Origin: AP-15 sp963698995
Lineage (GTDB): Bacteria > Pseudomonadota > Alphaproteobacteria > ATCC43930 > CGMCC-115725
Direction: 5' to 3'
DNA: 64,000 nucleotides
NCBI GenBank assembly: GCA_963698995.1
Contig: CAVOTD010000013.1
Span: forward strand, 1-64,000
Shown here: positions 37,213 to 46,267 of the stretch, piece by piece
How positions within the stretch are numbered: position 1 is the first letter of the stretch
Layout: every line of letters begins with the position of its first letter
Made by a program: the position numbers and the translations under genes
The notes under the pieces: model-generated
Told to the model about the DNA's origin: nothing
Database searches by the model: none
Seen by the model: the letters and a program-made list of their open reading frames with translations, nothing else

Positions 37213-39054
37213 ATGCTCGTCCTTGGCGTTTCCGCATTCTATCACGACAGCGCCGCCGCGCTCGTCCGCGACGGCGGGATCGTCGCCGCGGCGCAGGAAG
37301 AGCGCTTCACCCGCAGGAAACACGACCCTGGCTTTCCCGCCAACGCGATAGCCTACTGCCTAAAGGAGGCCAAGACCGGCGCTGGCGGCGTCGATCGCGT
37401 CGTCTTTTACGAAAAGCCATTCCTGAAATTCGAACGGCTGATCGAAACTTATCTCGCATTCGCGCCGCGCGGTTTTGCTTCGTTTCGCAAAGCCATGCCG
37501 CTGTGGATTAGCGAAAAACTGTTTCAGCGCGATCTTCTGCTCCGTGAACTCGCAGGAATCGCCCCAGCGCTCGGCGACAAATCTAAGTTGCGCTTTTGCG
37601 AACATCATTTTTCGCACGCCGCTTCGGCCTATTTTCCCGCACCATTTCCATCGGCGCTCGTCTTGACGATGGACGGCGTCGGTGAATGGGCGACGACCTC
37701 GGCCGCGCTCGGCCAAGGCAACGACTTGCGGATCATCAAGGAAATTCATTTTCCACATTCGCTCGGGTTGCTCTATTCGGCATTCACCTATTACACAGGG
37801 TTCAAGGTCAATTCCGGTGAATATAAAGCCATGGGGCTAGCGCCCTATGGCGAACCGAAATATGCAAAGGCAATCCTCGATCACCTGATCGATGTGAAGC
37901 CGGACGGTTCGTTCAGACTGAACCTCGATTATTTTGCCTTCTGCACCGGCCTCACGATGACCAATTGTCGCTTCGACGCGATGTTCGGCGCCGCGCCGCG
38001 CCGCGCCGGTCAGCCGCTGGAGCAGCGCCACATGGACCTCGCGGCCTCGATCCAGGCGGTGACGGAAGAAGTCGTGTTGCGCCTGACGCGCTCGCTTGCA
38101 GCCCAGGCCGGGCTTCGAAATCTATGCCTCGCCGGAGGCGTGGCCTTGAATTGCGTCGCCAATGGCAAGGTTTTTCGCGATGGCTGTTTCGACCGGATCT
38201 TCATCCAGCCGGCGGCCGGCGACGCCGGCGGCGCTCTCGGCGCGGCGCTTGCCGTTTATCACGCCGAAAATCAGGGGAGCGAACGTGAGAGCGGCACACA
38301 ACAACCGGACGCCATGCAAGGTGCGTATCTAGGGCCGGCTTACGAACAAACCGATATCGAGCGGCGGCTCTCGGAAAGCGGCGCCGTCTTCACCGTCGTC
38401 GACGATTCCGCGCTGATCGAACACACGGCGGCGGCGCTCGCCACTGGGCAGGCGGTCGGCTGGCATCAAGGCAGGATGGAATTTGGCCCGCGCGCGCTCG
38501 GCAATCGTTCGATTCTCGGCGATCCACGTTCCCCGGCCATGCAGAAAGCCCTGAACCTGAAGGTCAAATACCGCGAGAGTTTTCGCCCCTTCGCGCCGTC
38601 GGTGCTGCGCGAGCGCGTCGCCGGCTGGTTCGATATCGACGCGGATTCGCCTTATATGCTGCTCGTCGCCAATGTGAAGCCCGAGCACTGCCGCAAGATG
38701 TCGGTCGAGGAGCAAGCGCTGTTTGGCATCGACAAATTGAACGTCGTGCGCTCCGATATTCCGGCCGTCACCCATGTCGATTATTCCGCCCGCGTCCAAA
38801 CCGTTCATCAGGAGACGAACCCGCGCTACCACGCCTTGATTGCGAGGTTCGAGCAATTGACAGGCTGTCCAGTGCTGGTGAACACGAGCTTCAACGTGCG
38901 CGGCGAGCCTATCGTTTGCACGCCGGAGGATGCGTTTGCTTGCTTCATGGGGACCGGGATCGAGGTTCTCGCGGCCGGAAACTGCATGCTTCACAAAGAC
39001 GAACAGAACCCCGCGCTCGCCCGCGATTATAAGAACGCTTTCGAATCAGACTGA
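37213..39054 (+). CDS. Carbamoyltransferase (NodU/CmcH family)
   Basis: The 613-residue protein is full length for the family. The N-terminal ASKHA/Kae1-like half contains LGVSAFYHDSAAALVRDGGI, EERFTRRKHD, CEHHFSHAASAYFPAPF (metal-binding His pair), MDGVGEW and LAGGVALNCVANGKV. The C-terminal half has HQGRMEFGPRALGNRSILGD and CPVLVNTSFNVRGEPIVCTP. It uses carbamoyl phosphate and ATP to carbamoylate a hydroxyl group, through a carbamoyl-adenylate. With SxtJ and DUF5989 upstream and a polysaccharide region around, a sugar or glycolipid substrate is likely, but not shown. No defects seen. Confidence 0.95.
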   Translation: MLVLGVSAFYHDSAAALVRDGGIVAAAQEERFTRRKHDPGFPANAIAYCLKEAKTGAGGVDRVVFYEKPFLKFERLIETYLAFAPRGFASFRKAMPLWISEKLFQRDLLLRELAGIAPALGDKSKLRFCEHHFSHAASAYFPAPFPSALVLTMDGVGEWATTSAALGQGNDLRIIKEIHFPHSLGLLYSAFTYYTGFKVNSGEYKAMGLAPYGEPKYAKAILDHLIDVKPDGSFRLNLDYFAFCTGLTMTNCRFDAMFGAAPRRAGQPLEQRHMDLAASIQAVTEEVVLRLTRSLAAQAGLRNLCLAGGVALNCVANGKVFRDGCFDRIFIQPAAGDAGGALGAALAVYHAENQGSERESGTQQPDAMQGAYLGPAYEQTDIERRLSESGAVFTVVDDSALIEHTAAALATGQAVGWHQGRMEFGPRALGNRSILGDPRSPAMQKALNLKVKYRESFRPFAPSVLRERVAGWFDIDADSPYMLLVANVKPEHCRKMSVEEQALFGIDKLNVVRSDIPAVTHVDYSARVQTVHQETNPRYHALIARFEQLTGCPVLVNTSFNVRGEPIVCTPEDAFACFMGTGIEVLAAGNCMLHKDEQNPALARDYKNAFESD

Positions 39055-39069
39055 CGGCTTTTGCGCCAG

Positions 39070-39312
39070 TCAGTGCGCTCCCGCAACCAGAATTCCAGGC
39101 ATCCGGTTTTCGATGTAATCCCTAAGCAACGAGGCCCTGAGGCAGTTCGCCAATGGCGTTGGATGATCGTCGCCCTCGATGCGGAGTTTAGCGCCGGCGG
39201 CTTCCTCTTTCGCGAGGGAAACGTTCACGACCATGGCGCCGCCATCCCGCAGCCTCTGGACGATCTCGTCATCGCTGAAACCCGTTCCCTTGAGATAGCT
39301 GGCTCCCGGCGA
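39070..39312 (-). pseudogene. C-terminal coding relic, unrecognised
   Basis: The minus strand reads YLKGTGFSDDEIVQRLRDGG, AMVVNVSLAKEEAAGAKLRI and RASLLRDYIENRMPGILVAG, ending at TGA 39070. It looks like a real protein tail, but I do not recognise the family. The start is missing. Confidence 0.4.
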
Positions 39313-39445
39313 TTTAGGCGGCTTCCTCCGGCGCGAGCTGGAGTTCTACATAAAGAACGAGGTTATGCGACTTGACGACATTGAGTCCGCCGATTCCCTG
39401 CGCGTCGAGCTGTATCTCGTAAAGATCAAGGGGCTTAGCGCCCAT
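39313..39445 (+). pseudogene. Type III-like DNA methyltransferase fragment
   Basis: Reading: FLRRELEFYIKNEVMRLDDI then SLRVELYLVKIKGLSA, resembling the helical region after the catalytic domain in site-specific adenine methyltransferases. About 44 codons, ending before the ISAzo13 element. Confidence 0.5.
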
Positions 39446-39527
39446 CAGGGAATAGCTGAATCGGGTTTGGTCTCAAAGGGACAGAAAGGGGATTCCCAGC
39501 GCCAGCGCGGCATCGTAGCGTTGCGGG

Positions 39528-40747
39528 ATGATTGATGAAGATTCCCTCCAGCAGCGCAACGCGGCGATGCCTCATCTCGACGAACGTCAGCGGCGCCTTT
39601 TTGCTGCTGCGGAAGCCAAGGCGGCCGGCTATGGCGGCATAGCGGCGGTTTCACGCATCACACGCATCGCCGCGAGCACGATCGGGCGCGGCTTGAAGGA
39701 TCTCGAGGCGCCGATGCCGCCATCGCCCGGTCGCGTTCGCCGGGTAGGAGGCGGCCGCAAATCGCTCGTTTCGATGGACCCAAAGCTCCTTGAGGATCTG
39801 AACGCGCTCGTCGAGCTTGACGCGCGCGGCGATCCGATGTCGCCACTGCGCGGGACCTGCAAGAGCCTGCGCCGGCTGGCCGCCGAACTGAAAAAGCTCG
39901 GCCACCAGATCAGCCACACGGTCGTTGGCGAGTTGTTGAAGAAGCAGAAGTTCAGCCTGCAAGCCAATCGCAAGACAAGAGAAGGCGCCGACAATCCCGG
40001 ACGCGACGCCCAGTTCCACTTCATCAACGACGCGGTTCAGGCCGCCTTGGCCGAGAGCCAGCCGGTGATTTCGGTGGACACGAAAAAGAAGGAGTTCGGC
40101 GATTTCAAGAACGCCGGCTGGGAATGGCGGCCCCAAGGTGAGCCCGAGGAAGTACGTGTCCATGACTTTCTGATCAAGGAACTCGGTCGCGGCGTGCCTT
40201 ACGGAATTTATGATCTTGCCGCTAACACGGGCTGGGTGAACGTCGGCATCGACAATGACACGGCGGCTTTCGCGGTGCAGACCCTTCGCCGCTGGCGGCA
40301 GGAAGTCGGCCGTGTTCCCTATCCTCTGGCAAAGCGTCTGCTCATCACCGCCGATGGCGGCGGCAGCAACGGTTCGCGCGTGCGGCTGTGGAAACGCGAG
40401 TTGCAGCGGCTCGCCGATGAACTCGGCATATTGATCGAGGTTCACCGCCTCCCGCCGGGAACAAGCAAATGGAACAAGATAGAGCACCACCTGTTCTCGT
40501 TCATCACCCAGAACTGGCGCGCCAAACCTTGATCAGCTATCGCGTGATCGGCGATCTGATCGCCGCGACAACCACCGAAACCGGATTGAAGGTTTGCTGC
40601 GAACTCGACGCCAACAGCTATCCCAAAGGCATCGTCGTCTCGGCTGCCGAAATGGCCAGCCTCAACATCCAACGCGCGGCTTTCCACGGCGAGTGGAACT
40701 ACACGATCGCTCCCTCAAACCAATTACACGAAGCGATTGTTTCTTGA
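39528..40747 (+). pseudogene. ISAzo13-family transposase, frameshifted near the end
   Basis: The first 330 codons are continuous: RLFAAAEAKAAGYGGIAAVS, GGGRKSLVSMDPKLLEDLNA, ISVDTKKKEFGDFKNAGWEW (first Asp), LLITADGGGSNGSRVRLWKR (second Asp) and GTSKWNKIEHHLFSFITQNW (Glu). A shift near 40525 ends the frame at 40532; the rest (LISYRVIGDLIAATTTETGL to LHEAIVS at 40747) continues in another frame. The catalytic triad is complete, so residual activity cannot be excluded. It separates the carbamoyltransferase operon from the SGNH hydrolase. Confidence 0.88.
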
Positions 40748-40881
40748 CAGGCCCTTAGCCGACATCCACCGGATGACGAGATTGCTGGGGTTTTGGAGCT
40801 GGAAAGGTCTTCACGGGAGCCATACCAATAAGGGACATCACACAGTCGAAGCCGTTGGCCACGGCGCTTGAGGCGTGACTA

Positions 40882-42015
40882 TCACGGACGGCATTTCTCG
40901 ATAAAATCGTCCGCTAGAATCTGGTTGCCGCGAGTATTGTAGTGAATGTCCCCCCAAATGAACAAACCTCTCACGAAATCGGGGTCTTTTTCCTTGTAGC
41001 GAAAGAACGCGGGAAAATGATCGAAGAATTGCTTGCATTTTCCGGCGCACCAGTCGCGCCAAATCCGCGGTTGCCGCGAATTCTCGGTGTCGTAGAGCAA
41101 CTGTTGCGGCCATGGATAGACGCCAACCGACAAGGCGATTCCATGCGCCGAAAGAAGTTCGTGCAGCCGGTCCATTTGCCGCCTCGCCTTGACGATCGCG
41201 CCCTCGACCCCCAGCGCGCCGAAACAGGAGGCGGCGCTGTCGTATGTCCAGGCGGCGCGCCCCCAATCGCGGCTGTAGGCGCGGCCGTTATGCGACAAAA
41301 ACTCGAAAGTGGCGCGATCGATGACATAGCGCAGCTTCGTTGATTCGTAAAATTGATAAAAGAAATCGGCGATAAAAAAAATCTCCTGCCATTTGGCCTT
41401 TCCTGGCACAAAAGCCGCCGAGCATTTGTCCATATACATTTGCAGCACACCTTTTTCATCGTAATAATATGTGCTGGCCTCGTCCTGCATGTCCGAAATA
41501 TCGATATAGACGATGGCCTCGTCGAATTTCAGGCCGGCGTCGAGATAATATTTGAGCTTCCCGTAATAGGTGGATGGCGAATAGGACTCGACGGCGGCGT
41601 TGAGAACGTCTGCTTCCGGGAAGGCGCGCGCGATGCGGCCTACGAAGGTCTCTTCGTAGGCGACGCCTATGCCCTCCGTGACGGAATCGCCGATGAACAG
41701 AATGCGCTTACGGCCGGCGGCCAGCGGAACGTCTCGGACGGAGGCGTCGCGAAAGCCGAGCGAATTGGTGAAAACGGGGTACTGTCTGCCATTCCACAAG
41801 TCGTAACCGGCGAAATTCGGCTTCAGCGTATGGGTGTACGCCGGATCGCGAATTCTGAGCGGAGACTTGGCGACGAGCGGATTGGAGCCGCTCGAAACGA
41901 CATGAAGAACGGCTTCGGTCAAAACATAAAGGCCAATCAGCACGGCGAGATTGACGAAAACAATTTTGGGCAGGCGGCGCAATAAGCGTCCGATTTTCGG
42001 CGGCATCGCGATCAC
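40882..42015 (-). CDS. Membrane-anchored SGNH/GDSL hydrolase
   Basis: The 377-residue protein has one N-terminal helix (IVFVNLAVLIGLYVLTEAVL, about 18-37), then the SGNH blocks: nucleophile FIGDSVTEGIGVAYEETFVG, a LNAAVESYSPSTYYGKLKYY segment, YIDISDMQDEAS, and the catalytic Asp-His in WGDIHYNTRGNQILADDF. Such proteins act as acyl or acetyl esterases/transferases on surface glycans. Similar hydrolases often occur with SxtJ/DUF5989/carbamoyltransferase sets; here it is on the opposite strand, separated by an ISAzo13 copy, so it may be part of the same glycan module. Start MIAMPPKIGRL; an ATG at residue 4 is equally possible. Confidence 0.88.
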   Translation of the reverse strand: MIAMPPKIGRLLRRLPKIVFVNLAVLIGLYVLTEAVLHVVSSGSNPLVAKSPLRIRDPAYTHTLKPNFAGYDLWNGRQYPVFTNSLGFRDASVRDVPLAAGRKRILFIGDSVTEGIGVAYEETFVGRIARAFPEADVLNAAVESYSPSTYYGKLKYYLDAGLKFDEAIVYIDISDMQDEASTYYYDEKGVLQMYMDKCSAAFVPGKAKWQEIFFIADFFYQFYESTKLRYVIDRATFEFLSHNGRAYSRDWGRAAWTYDSAASCFGALGVEGAIVKARRQMDRLHELLSAHGIALSVGVYPWPQQLLYDTENSRQPRIWRDWCAGKCKQFFDHFPAFFRYKEKDPDFVRGLFIWGDIHYNTRGNQILADDFIEKCRP

Positions 42016-42138
42016 CTCTTGTCCCGCAGATCAAAACGACCTAGCGGAACTGATACCACGTCTTTGAAAGGTTGACTCATTGAGGGTTTTCAAACCGGCG
42101 GCGGCATGATTCATTTTGGCGAATGATGGAGATTCGCC

Positions 42139-42380
42139 ATGTCTGTGCCGGTTGCCCTTCGGACTGATTTTACAGGACTTCAGCTTCGTACCCTAGCCAA
42201 GCGGAGTAAGGATGCCGCCTTTGCCCGCCGTCTGCTGGCACTTGCCGAGATTTTTGACGGCGGCGCGCGCAGCGATCCGTGGCGCATCGGCGGCGTCGGG
42301 CTGCAGACCATCCGTGATTGGGTGATGCGCTTCAATGCCAAGGGTCCTGAGGGCGTTGTCATGTCTGGACGGCGCCCGCT
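42139..42380 (+). pseudogene. IS630-family transposase N-terminal remnant
   Basis: Reading: LRTLAKRSKDAAFARRLLAL, AEIFDGGARSDPWRIGGVGL, QTIRDWVMRFNAKGPEGVV. This is the helix-turn-helix half of an IS630 transposase; after GPEGV the frame is lost, and no DDE core follows. It is a different subgroup from the 36.1 kb scrap. Confidence 0.85.
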
Positions 42381-42625
42381 GATCAAGGGTTTTTTTGCGG
42401 CGTTGCGTTTGATCGTGGGTGCGGTCATGTCTTCGGCCTGTTGATGTGGGTCATGACGCCCGTTGGCCCTGATGTTGTCCGCTGATCCCTTGCCCCAATC
42501 ACGTTGGCGCGCTTGACGGCGCAGACAATGCCACGGGCTTTGGGATCAAACCGCGCTATTCGCATCACCTCTTGGTCACCCTCGATTCTTTTGCAGCCCT
42601 TGGCTGCTAACGATGTCGGCGGTCG

Positions 42626-43669
42626 TTACGCCGGGGCTGCGCTATAGGTTGTCCTGCCGCGCATGATCGCGAAGGCGATGCGCGCCATTTTATTGGCGAG
42701 CGCGACGGCGACAAGCTTGAAGGGCTTGCTCTGCATGAGCTTCTTCGCCCAGGATCGCAGCGCGTCGTCGTGCGGCTTGCGATGATAGAGGACCGCATGC
42801 GCGCCCACGACGAGCAATGTCCGCAAATATCGATTGCCCATCTTCGAGATGCGGCCCAATCGCTCCTTGCCGCCGGACGAGTTTTGTTTCGGCGTCAGGC
42901 CGAGAAAGGCGGCGAACTCACGCGGACCTGAGAAAGCGGAGACGTCCTGAACGCTCGCGGCCATCGCCGAGGCCGTCACCGGGCCCAAGCCGGGAATGGT
43001 CATCAGCCGGCGCGCCATTTCGTCGTCTCGAGCCATCGCGGCGATGGTTCGATCGCCGCGCGCGATCTCCTGATCCAGAGCGCGCAGTTGACGCACGAGC
43101 GGGACGAGCGCCGCGCGCACGCAGGCCGGAATCGTCTCGTCGCCTTCCGCCAGGATGACACGCGCCATTTCGCGGGCGCCTTTGAACCCCTGCGCCGCGA
43201 TGACCCCAATTTCCGCCAGATGCCCACGAAGCGCGTTGATCAGTTGCGTGTGTTGCGCCACCAGCATTCCGCGCGCCTTGTGATGCATGAGCGCCGCCTG
43301 GTTCTCCAGCGTGCGCACGCCGACAAAGCGCATCGAAGGTCTTGTCACAGCTTCGCAGATCCCGGCCGCGTCGGCCGCGTCATTCTTCTGCCTGCGCACA
43401 TAAGGTTTGACATAGGCCGGCGGCATCATTCGCGCGTCATGGCCAAGCTTGATCAGCTCGCGCGCCCAATGATGGGCCGAGCCGCAGGCTTCCATACCGA
43501 CAAGACACTCGGGCAATTGGGCGAAGAAGCCCAGCACGTCCTTGCGCCGGAGCGTCTTGGCGACGATCACGCGGCCAAAGGCGTCGATCGCATGTACCTG
43601 AAAAACATGCTTGGCCAGATCGAGGCCAACAGTCGTGACAGAAGACAAATCGGTGATAGACTTTCCCAT
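42626..43669 (-). CDS. IS110-family transposase, intact
   Basis: I start at ATG 43667-43669 (MGKSITDLSSVTTVGLDLAK); the open frame extends upstream into the next element. The 347-residue protein has the DEDD residues in TVGLDLAKHVFQVH, CLVGMEACGSAHHWARELIK and QKNDAADAAGICEAV. The Tnp_20 domain is RRLMTIPGLGPVTASAMAAS, FAAFLGLTPKQNSSGGKERL and RISKMGNRYLRTLLVVGAHA, with the catalytic Ser in SSGGKERLG. The family inserts site-specifically, guided by a bridge RNA from non-coding ends; flanks at 42381-42625 and 43670-43750 would hold it. This is the best preserved IS110 in the window. Confidence 0.93.
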   Translation of the reverse strand: MGKSITDLSSVTTVGLDLAKHVFQVHAIDAFGRVIVAKTLRRKDVLGFFAQLPECLVGMEACGSAHHWARELIKLGHDARMMPPAYVKPYVRRQKNDAADAAGICEAVTRPSMRFVGVRTLENQAALMHHKARGMLVAQHTQLINALRGHLAEIGVIAAQGFKGAREMARVILAEGDETIPACVRAALVPLVRQLRALDQEIARGDRTIAAMARDDEMARRLMTIPGLGPVTASAMAASVQDVSAFSGPREFAAFLGLTPKQNSSGGKERLGRISKMGNRYLRTLLVVGAHAVLYHRKPHDDALRSWAKKLMQSKPFKLVAVALANKMARIAFAIMRGRTTYSAAPA

Positions 43670-43721
43670 GGACGGCGCTCCTTCAGAGGGTTGCTCAACG
43701 ACAACCATCTTGGCACAGCTC

Positions 43722-44507
43722 TCAATCGAGCCAGATGCCGGTGCGGGCGCCGTCCACACCATCACGTTGTTGAAAGTTTGATGCGGGTTCGTCGGGTTCC
43801 ACAGCTGAAATCACGCGGCGGCGACGACTTCGCGCCACGTCTGCATGGCTGAGGCCCGAAAGGCTCGGGTGCGTTCTTGCTGAGATGAGGTGGCGTTGGA
43901 CGTTGAATGTGTTGTAGATCGTGGCGTGGATTGAGAGAAATCTTTGGGCTGACCCCACGCTCTTGAAACTCTGCATCTTGTCTTCTCGTCGTCGGGTCGG
44001 TTGATGCGAATTCTCCGCCCTGTTGTTTCGCCACCGGCCTGTACGATGCCGATGCTCGATCCCAAGATCACGCGCGGCGGCGTGATAAGATCGCAAATCG
44101 TCCGTCACCAGATTTTCCGGCAGGAAGCCATATTGCTTCAGGAGTTTGCGCATCAATTTCAGCGCTGCGGCCTTATTCCGCTTGGTCTGGACCAAGACAT
44201 CCAGAACCTCTCCTTCGCTATCGACGGCGCGCCACAGATAAACCAAACGACCATCAATTTTCAGATAGACTTCGTCCAGATGCCAGGTTGTGTGTGGCTT
44301 CGGCCGGCGCTTGTGAAGATCGGCCGCGATCCTGGGTCCAAAATGATTGACCCATCGTCTCACGGTTTCATAGGAGACTGCGATTCCGCGTTCCGCCAAC
44401 AAATCCTCGACGTCGCGGAAGCTCAAAGTGTATCTGGCGTACAGCCAGATCGCCTGTTGAATGATCACGGGCGGAAAGCGGTAACCGGCGTAGCTGATTT
44501 TGGTCAT
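43722..44507 (-). CDS. IS6-family transposase with altered C-terminus
   Basis: Start ATG 44505-44507 (MTKISYAGYRFPPVIIQQAI). Helix-turn-helix FRDVEDLLAERGIAVSYETV; catalytic Asp in TTWHLDEVYLKIDGR, second Asp in NLVTDDLRSYHAA, Glu in RWRNNRAENSHQPTRRRE. Up to SARTH it is full length for IS6. After that a shift replaces the usual ending (found one frame over, stopping at 43811) with about 40 extra residues running out of the element towards the IS110. It moves by replicative cointegrate formation if active. Confidence 0.88.
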   Translation of the reverse strand: MTKISYAGYRFPPVIIQQAIWLYARYTLSFRDVEDLLAERGIAVSYETVRRWVNHFGPRIAADLHKRRPKPHTTWHLDEVYLKIDGRLVYLWRAVDSEGEVLDVLVQTKRNKAAALKLMRKLLKQYGFLPENLVTDDLRSYHAAARDLGIEHRHRTGRWRNNRAENSHQPTRRREDKMQSFKSVGSAQRFLSIHATIYNTFNVQRHLISARTHPSLSGLSHADVARSRRRRVISAVEPDEPASNFQQRDGVDGARTGIWLD

Positions 44508-44581
44508 GTAGCTGATTTTGGTCATCATGAAGGATAAGCGCCAGAGGTCAAGCCCGGCAAGCGCCGAACGTGACAACGCCC
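43752..44581 (-). mobile_element. IS6-family element
   Basis: The 3' terminus CAACGTGATGGTGTGGAC (on the minus strand) is at 43752-43769 and the same 18 bases end the 22.2 kb copy. At the other side GAACGTGACAACGCCC (44566-44581) shares AACGTGA in inverted orientation, giving short inverted repeats. The element size of about 830 bp fits IS6. It abuts the IS110 at 43.67 kb and an IS3 scrap. Confidence 0.6.
44490..44525 (-). repeat. 18-bp perfect tandem duplication at the IS6 start codon
   Basis: GTAGCTGATTTTGGTCAT occurs twice in a row (44490-44507, 44508-44525). On the coding strand it duplicates ATG plus five codons (MTKISY), creating two equivalent start sites. Confidence 0.9.
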
Positions 44582-44636
44582 GGATCTTCTCTTCTGCCGA
44601 GAATTGTCGGCGTGTCGCCCGCCGGATGTCTTTCAC
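44573..44636 (-). pseudogene. IS3-family OrfA N-terminal scrap
   Basis: ATG 44634-44636 begins MKDIRRATRRQFSAEEKIRA, the standard start of IS3-group OrfA proteins. It is joined in frame to the IS6 element, so no more than 20 codons remain. Confidence 0.7.
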
Positions 44637-44639
44637 GAC

Positions 44640-44883
44640 CTTTTCCGCCGGTTCCTTTACCGGCCCGGATTTCTATCTTGTCTTATGAGGAACCGGCTCC
44701 CATGCGATACCGGGAGCCGCTGCCCGGCACCCCAAATATGCCAGGCAGCGGCGGGGGACGGATCGGTTCTGTCTTGGTCACCATGGACCGTAGATGAGTG
44801 TGATTGCCCCCGTCTTTTCTTTCGGCCTGAACGGATACGCGGGCTCCGGGCTCGCATTACAAGACAAGGCAGAGAAAAGGCTT
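44640..44883. other. Non-coding region with hairpin, upstream of IS110
   Basis: GGCTCCC at 44695-44701 and GGGAGCC at 44712-44718 form a 7-bp stem around a 10-base loop. It could be part of the IS110 non-coding end (bridge RNA region) rather than a terminator, as no T-run follows. Confidence 0.35.
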
Positions 44884-45753
44884 ATGAAGATCACAATCGG
44901 CATTGATATCTCGAAAGAAACGCTGGACGCTTATCGGTTTCCAGATAACCATCACATCCAGGTTGCGAATGGCAGAGCGGGCCATTATCACCGTAACCTT
45001 GAAGCAGCGCTTGCTGCCAATGGTACGGCATTTGCCAAGGTCAATCCGCGCCAGGCGCGCAGGTTTGCCGAAGCGACCGGACGATTGGCCAAGACTGATC
45101 GTGTCGACGCTATCATGTTAGCAAAAATGGGCGCTATTCTGGGCCTCAAAGCCCATGAGCCCAAGACCGAAGCCCTACATATACTCCGAGAATTGATAAC
45201 TGCGCGCCGGGCTCTGATGAAGGATAAGGTGGCGGCAAAGACCAGGCTGCAGACAACCAGACAAACCTTGCTCAAAAATCAGATCAATGCACGCCTCAAA
45301 CAGATCAAGATACAAATTCAGCAGGTTGATGCCGCCATCACCGAAAAGGTTGCACAGGATGAGGTGCTATCGAACAAACTCGACATCTTGACCAGCATTC
45401 CAGGCATTGCGGAAACGACCGCATTCTCGATGCTCATTGAAATGCCGGAATTGGGGACGCTCGAAGGAAAGCAGGCTGCAAGTCTCGCCGGCCTCGCACC
45501 GATGTCGCGGCAGTCGGGTAAATGGCAAGGCAAGGAACGCATCAAGGGCGGACGAGCATTTCTACGGCGGGCCATCTACATGCCCGCTCTGGTCGCAACG
45601 CGGTACAATCCCGGTCTCAAGGCAAAATACGATCAGCTCATTCGCGCAGGAAAATCTGGGAAAGTCGCCCTTACAGCGATCATGAGAAAGCTCGTCGTAA
45701 TGGCAAATGCTCTCCTGCGAGATGGGCGGACATGGTCAGAACTTAGACCTTGA
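44884..45753 (+). CDS. IS110-family transposase with in-frame deletion of the catalytic Glu
   Basis: ATG 44884 begins MKITIGIDISKETLDAYRFP (first Asp). The sequence then jumps from VANGRAGH directly to YHRNLEAALAANGTAFAKVN. Relatives have about 25-30 residues here, including the conserved FEPTG block with the second acidic residue. The rest is complete: RLAKTDRVDAIMLAKMGAIL (last Asp pair), LDILTSIPGIAETTAFSMLI, LAGLAPMSRQSGKWQGKERI (Ser region) and a normal C-terminus. The frame is kept, so a stable but probably inactive 289-residue protein would be made. Confidence 0.88.
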   Translation: MKITIGIDISKETLDAYRFPDNHHIQVANGRAGHYHRNLEAALAANGTAFAKVNPRQARRFAEATGRLAKTDRVDAIMLAKMGAILGLKAHEPKTEALHILRELITARRALMKDKVAAKTRLQTTRQTLLKNQINARLKQIKIQIQQVDAAITEKVAQDEVLSNKLDILTSIPGIAETTAFSMLIEMPELGTLEGKQAASLAGLAPMSRQSGKWQGKERIKGGRAFLRRAIYMPALVATRYNPGLKAKYDQLIRAGKSGKVALTAIMRKLVVMANALLRDGRTWSELRP

Positions 45754-46267
45754 CCAAAACGGATACTCATCTTCGCTCCTTGAAAGGCTACGATGAGCCA
45801 GAAATCCTCCCTTCTTCAACCCGGCCAATCTGTCTCATAGGCGCTGATGGCGGACAGTCCGCCAACAAAATCGGCGCGGTGACACACGTCACCCATCGCA
45901 TCGGCTTTCCGAAAACAGGTGTTGAGGAACTATGCCCGTGGGCGACCAAATTCTTCAAGCGCCCGAAGACAGATTCAAGCGCCCGAAGACAGAAAGGTTC
46001 GCCGGGTGGCGCCCCTACACCGAGCCTTACGCTGACCCGGGAGGACCTGACTTTGATGAATTCGTTGACGCTGTCTTCCGTGAGATCCAGTTGAGGATGC
46101 GATATCAAGCGTGGACGAATGACGCCATTCTAATTTCTACTTCTGGAATCACCGCCTCACCAGTTGACGAGCCAGAGCAACAGCGTCAGCACCACGCTGA
46201 TCAGGAGCTGTCGCGATCGGGACATATAAAGTGAAGTTCTTGCGCTCGGCGACGATGTCGCCTGGCG
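45754..46267. other. Stretch without a supported gene
   Basis: Between two transposase genes. A plus-strand frame (FDEFVDAVFREIQLRMRYQA) looks protein-like, but I cannot place it. Confidence 0.35.
45954..45993. repeat. 20-bp perfect tandem duplication
   Basis: TTCAAGCGCCCGAAGACAGA occurs twice back to back (45954-45973, 45974-45993). The surrounding 45754-46267 holds no recognisable gene. Confidence 0.92.

Noticed and set aside
43670..43765. Upstream extension of the intact IS110 transposase to 43765
   Set aside because: The extra 32 codons lie in the IS end and the neighbouring IS6 terminus; the family starts at the MGKS-type position close to TTVGLDLAK.
44695..44718. Rho-independent terminator
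   Set aside because: The GGCTCCC/GGGAGCC stem is not followed by a run of T, and it stands upstream rather than downstream of a gene.
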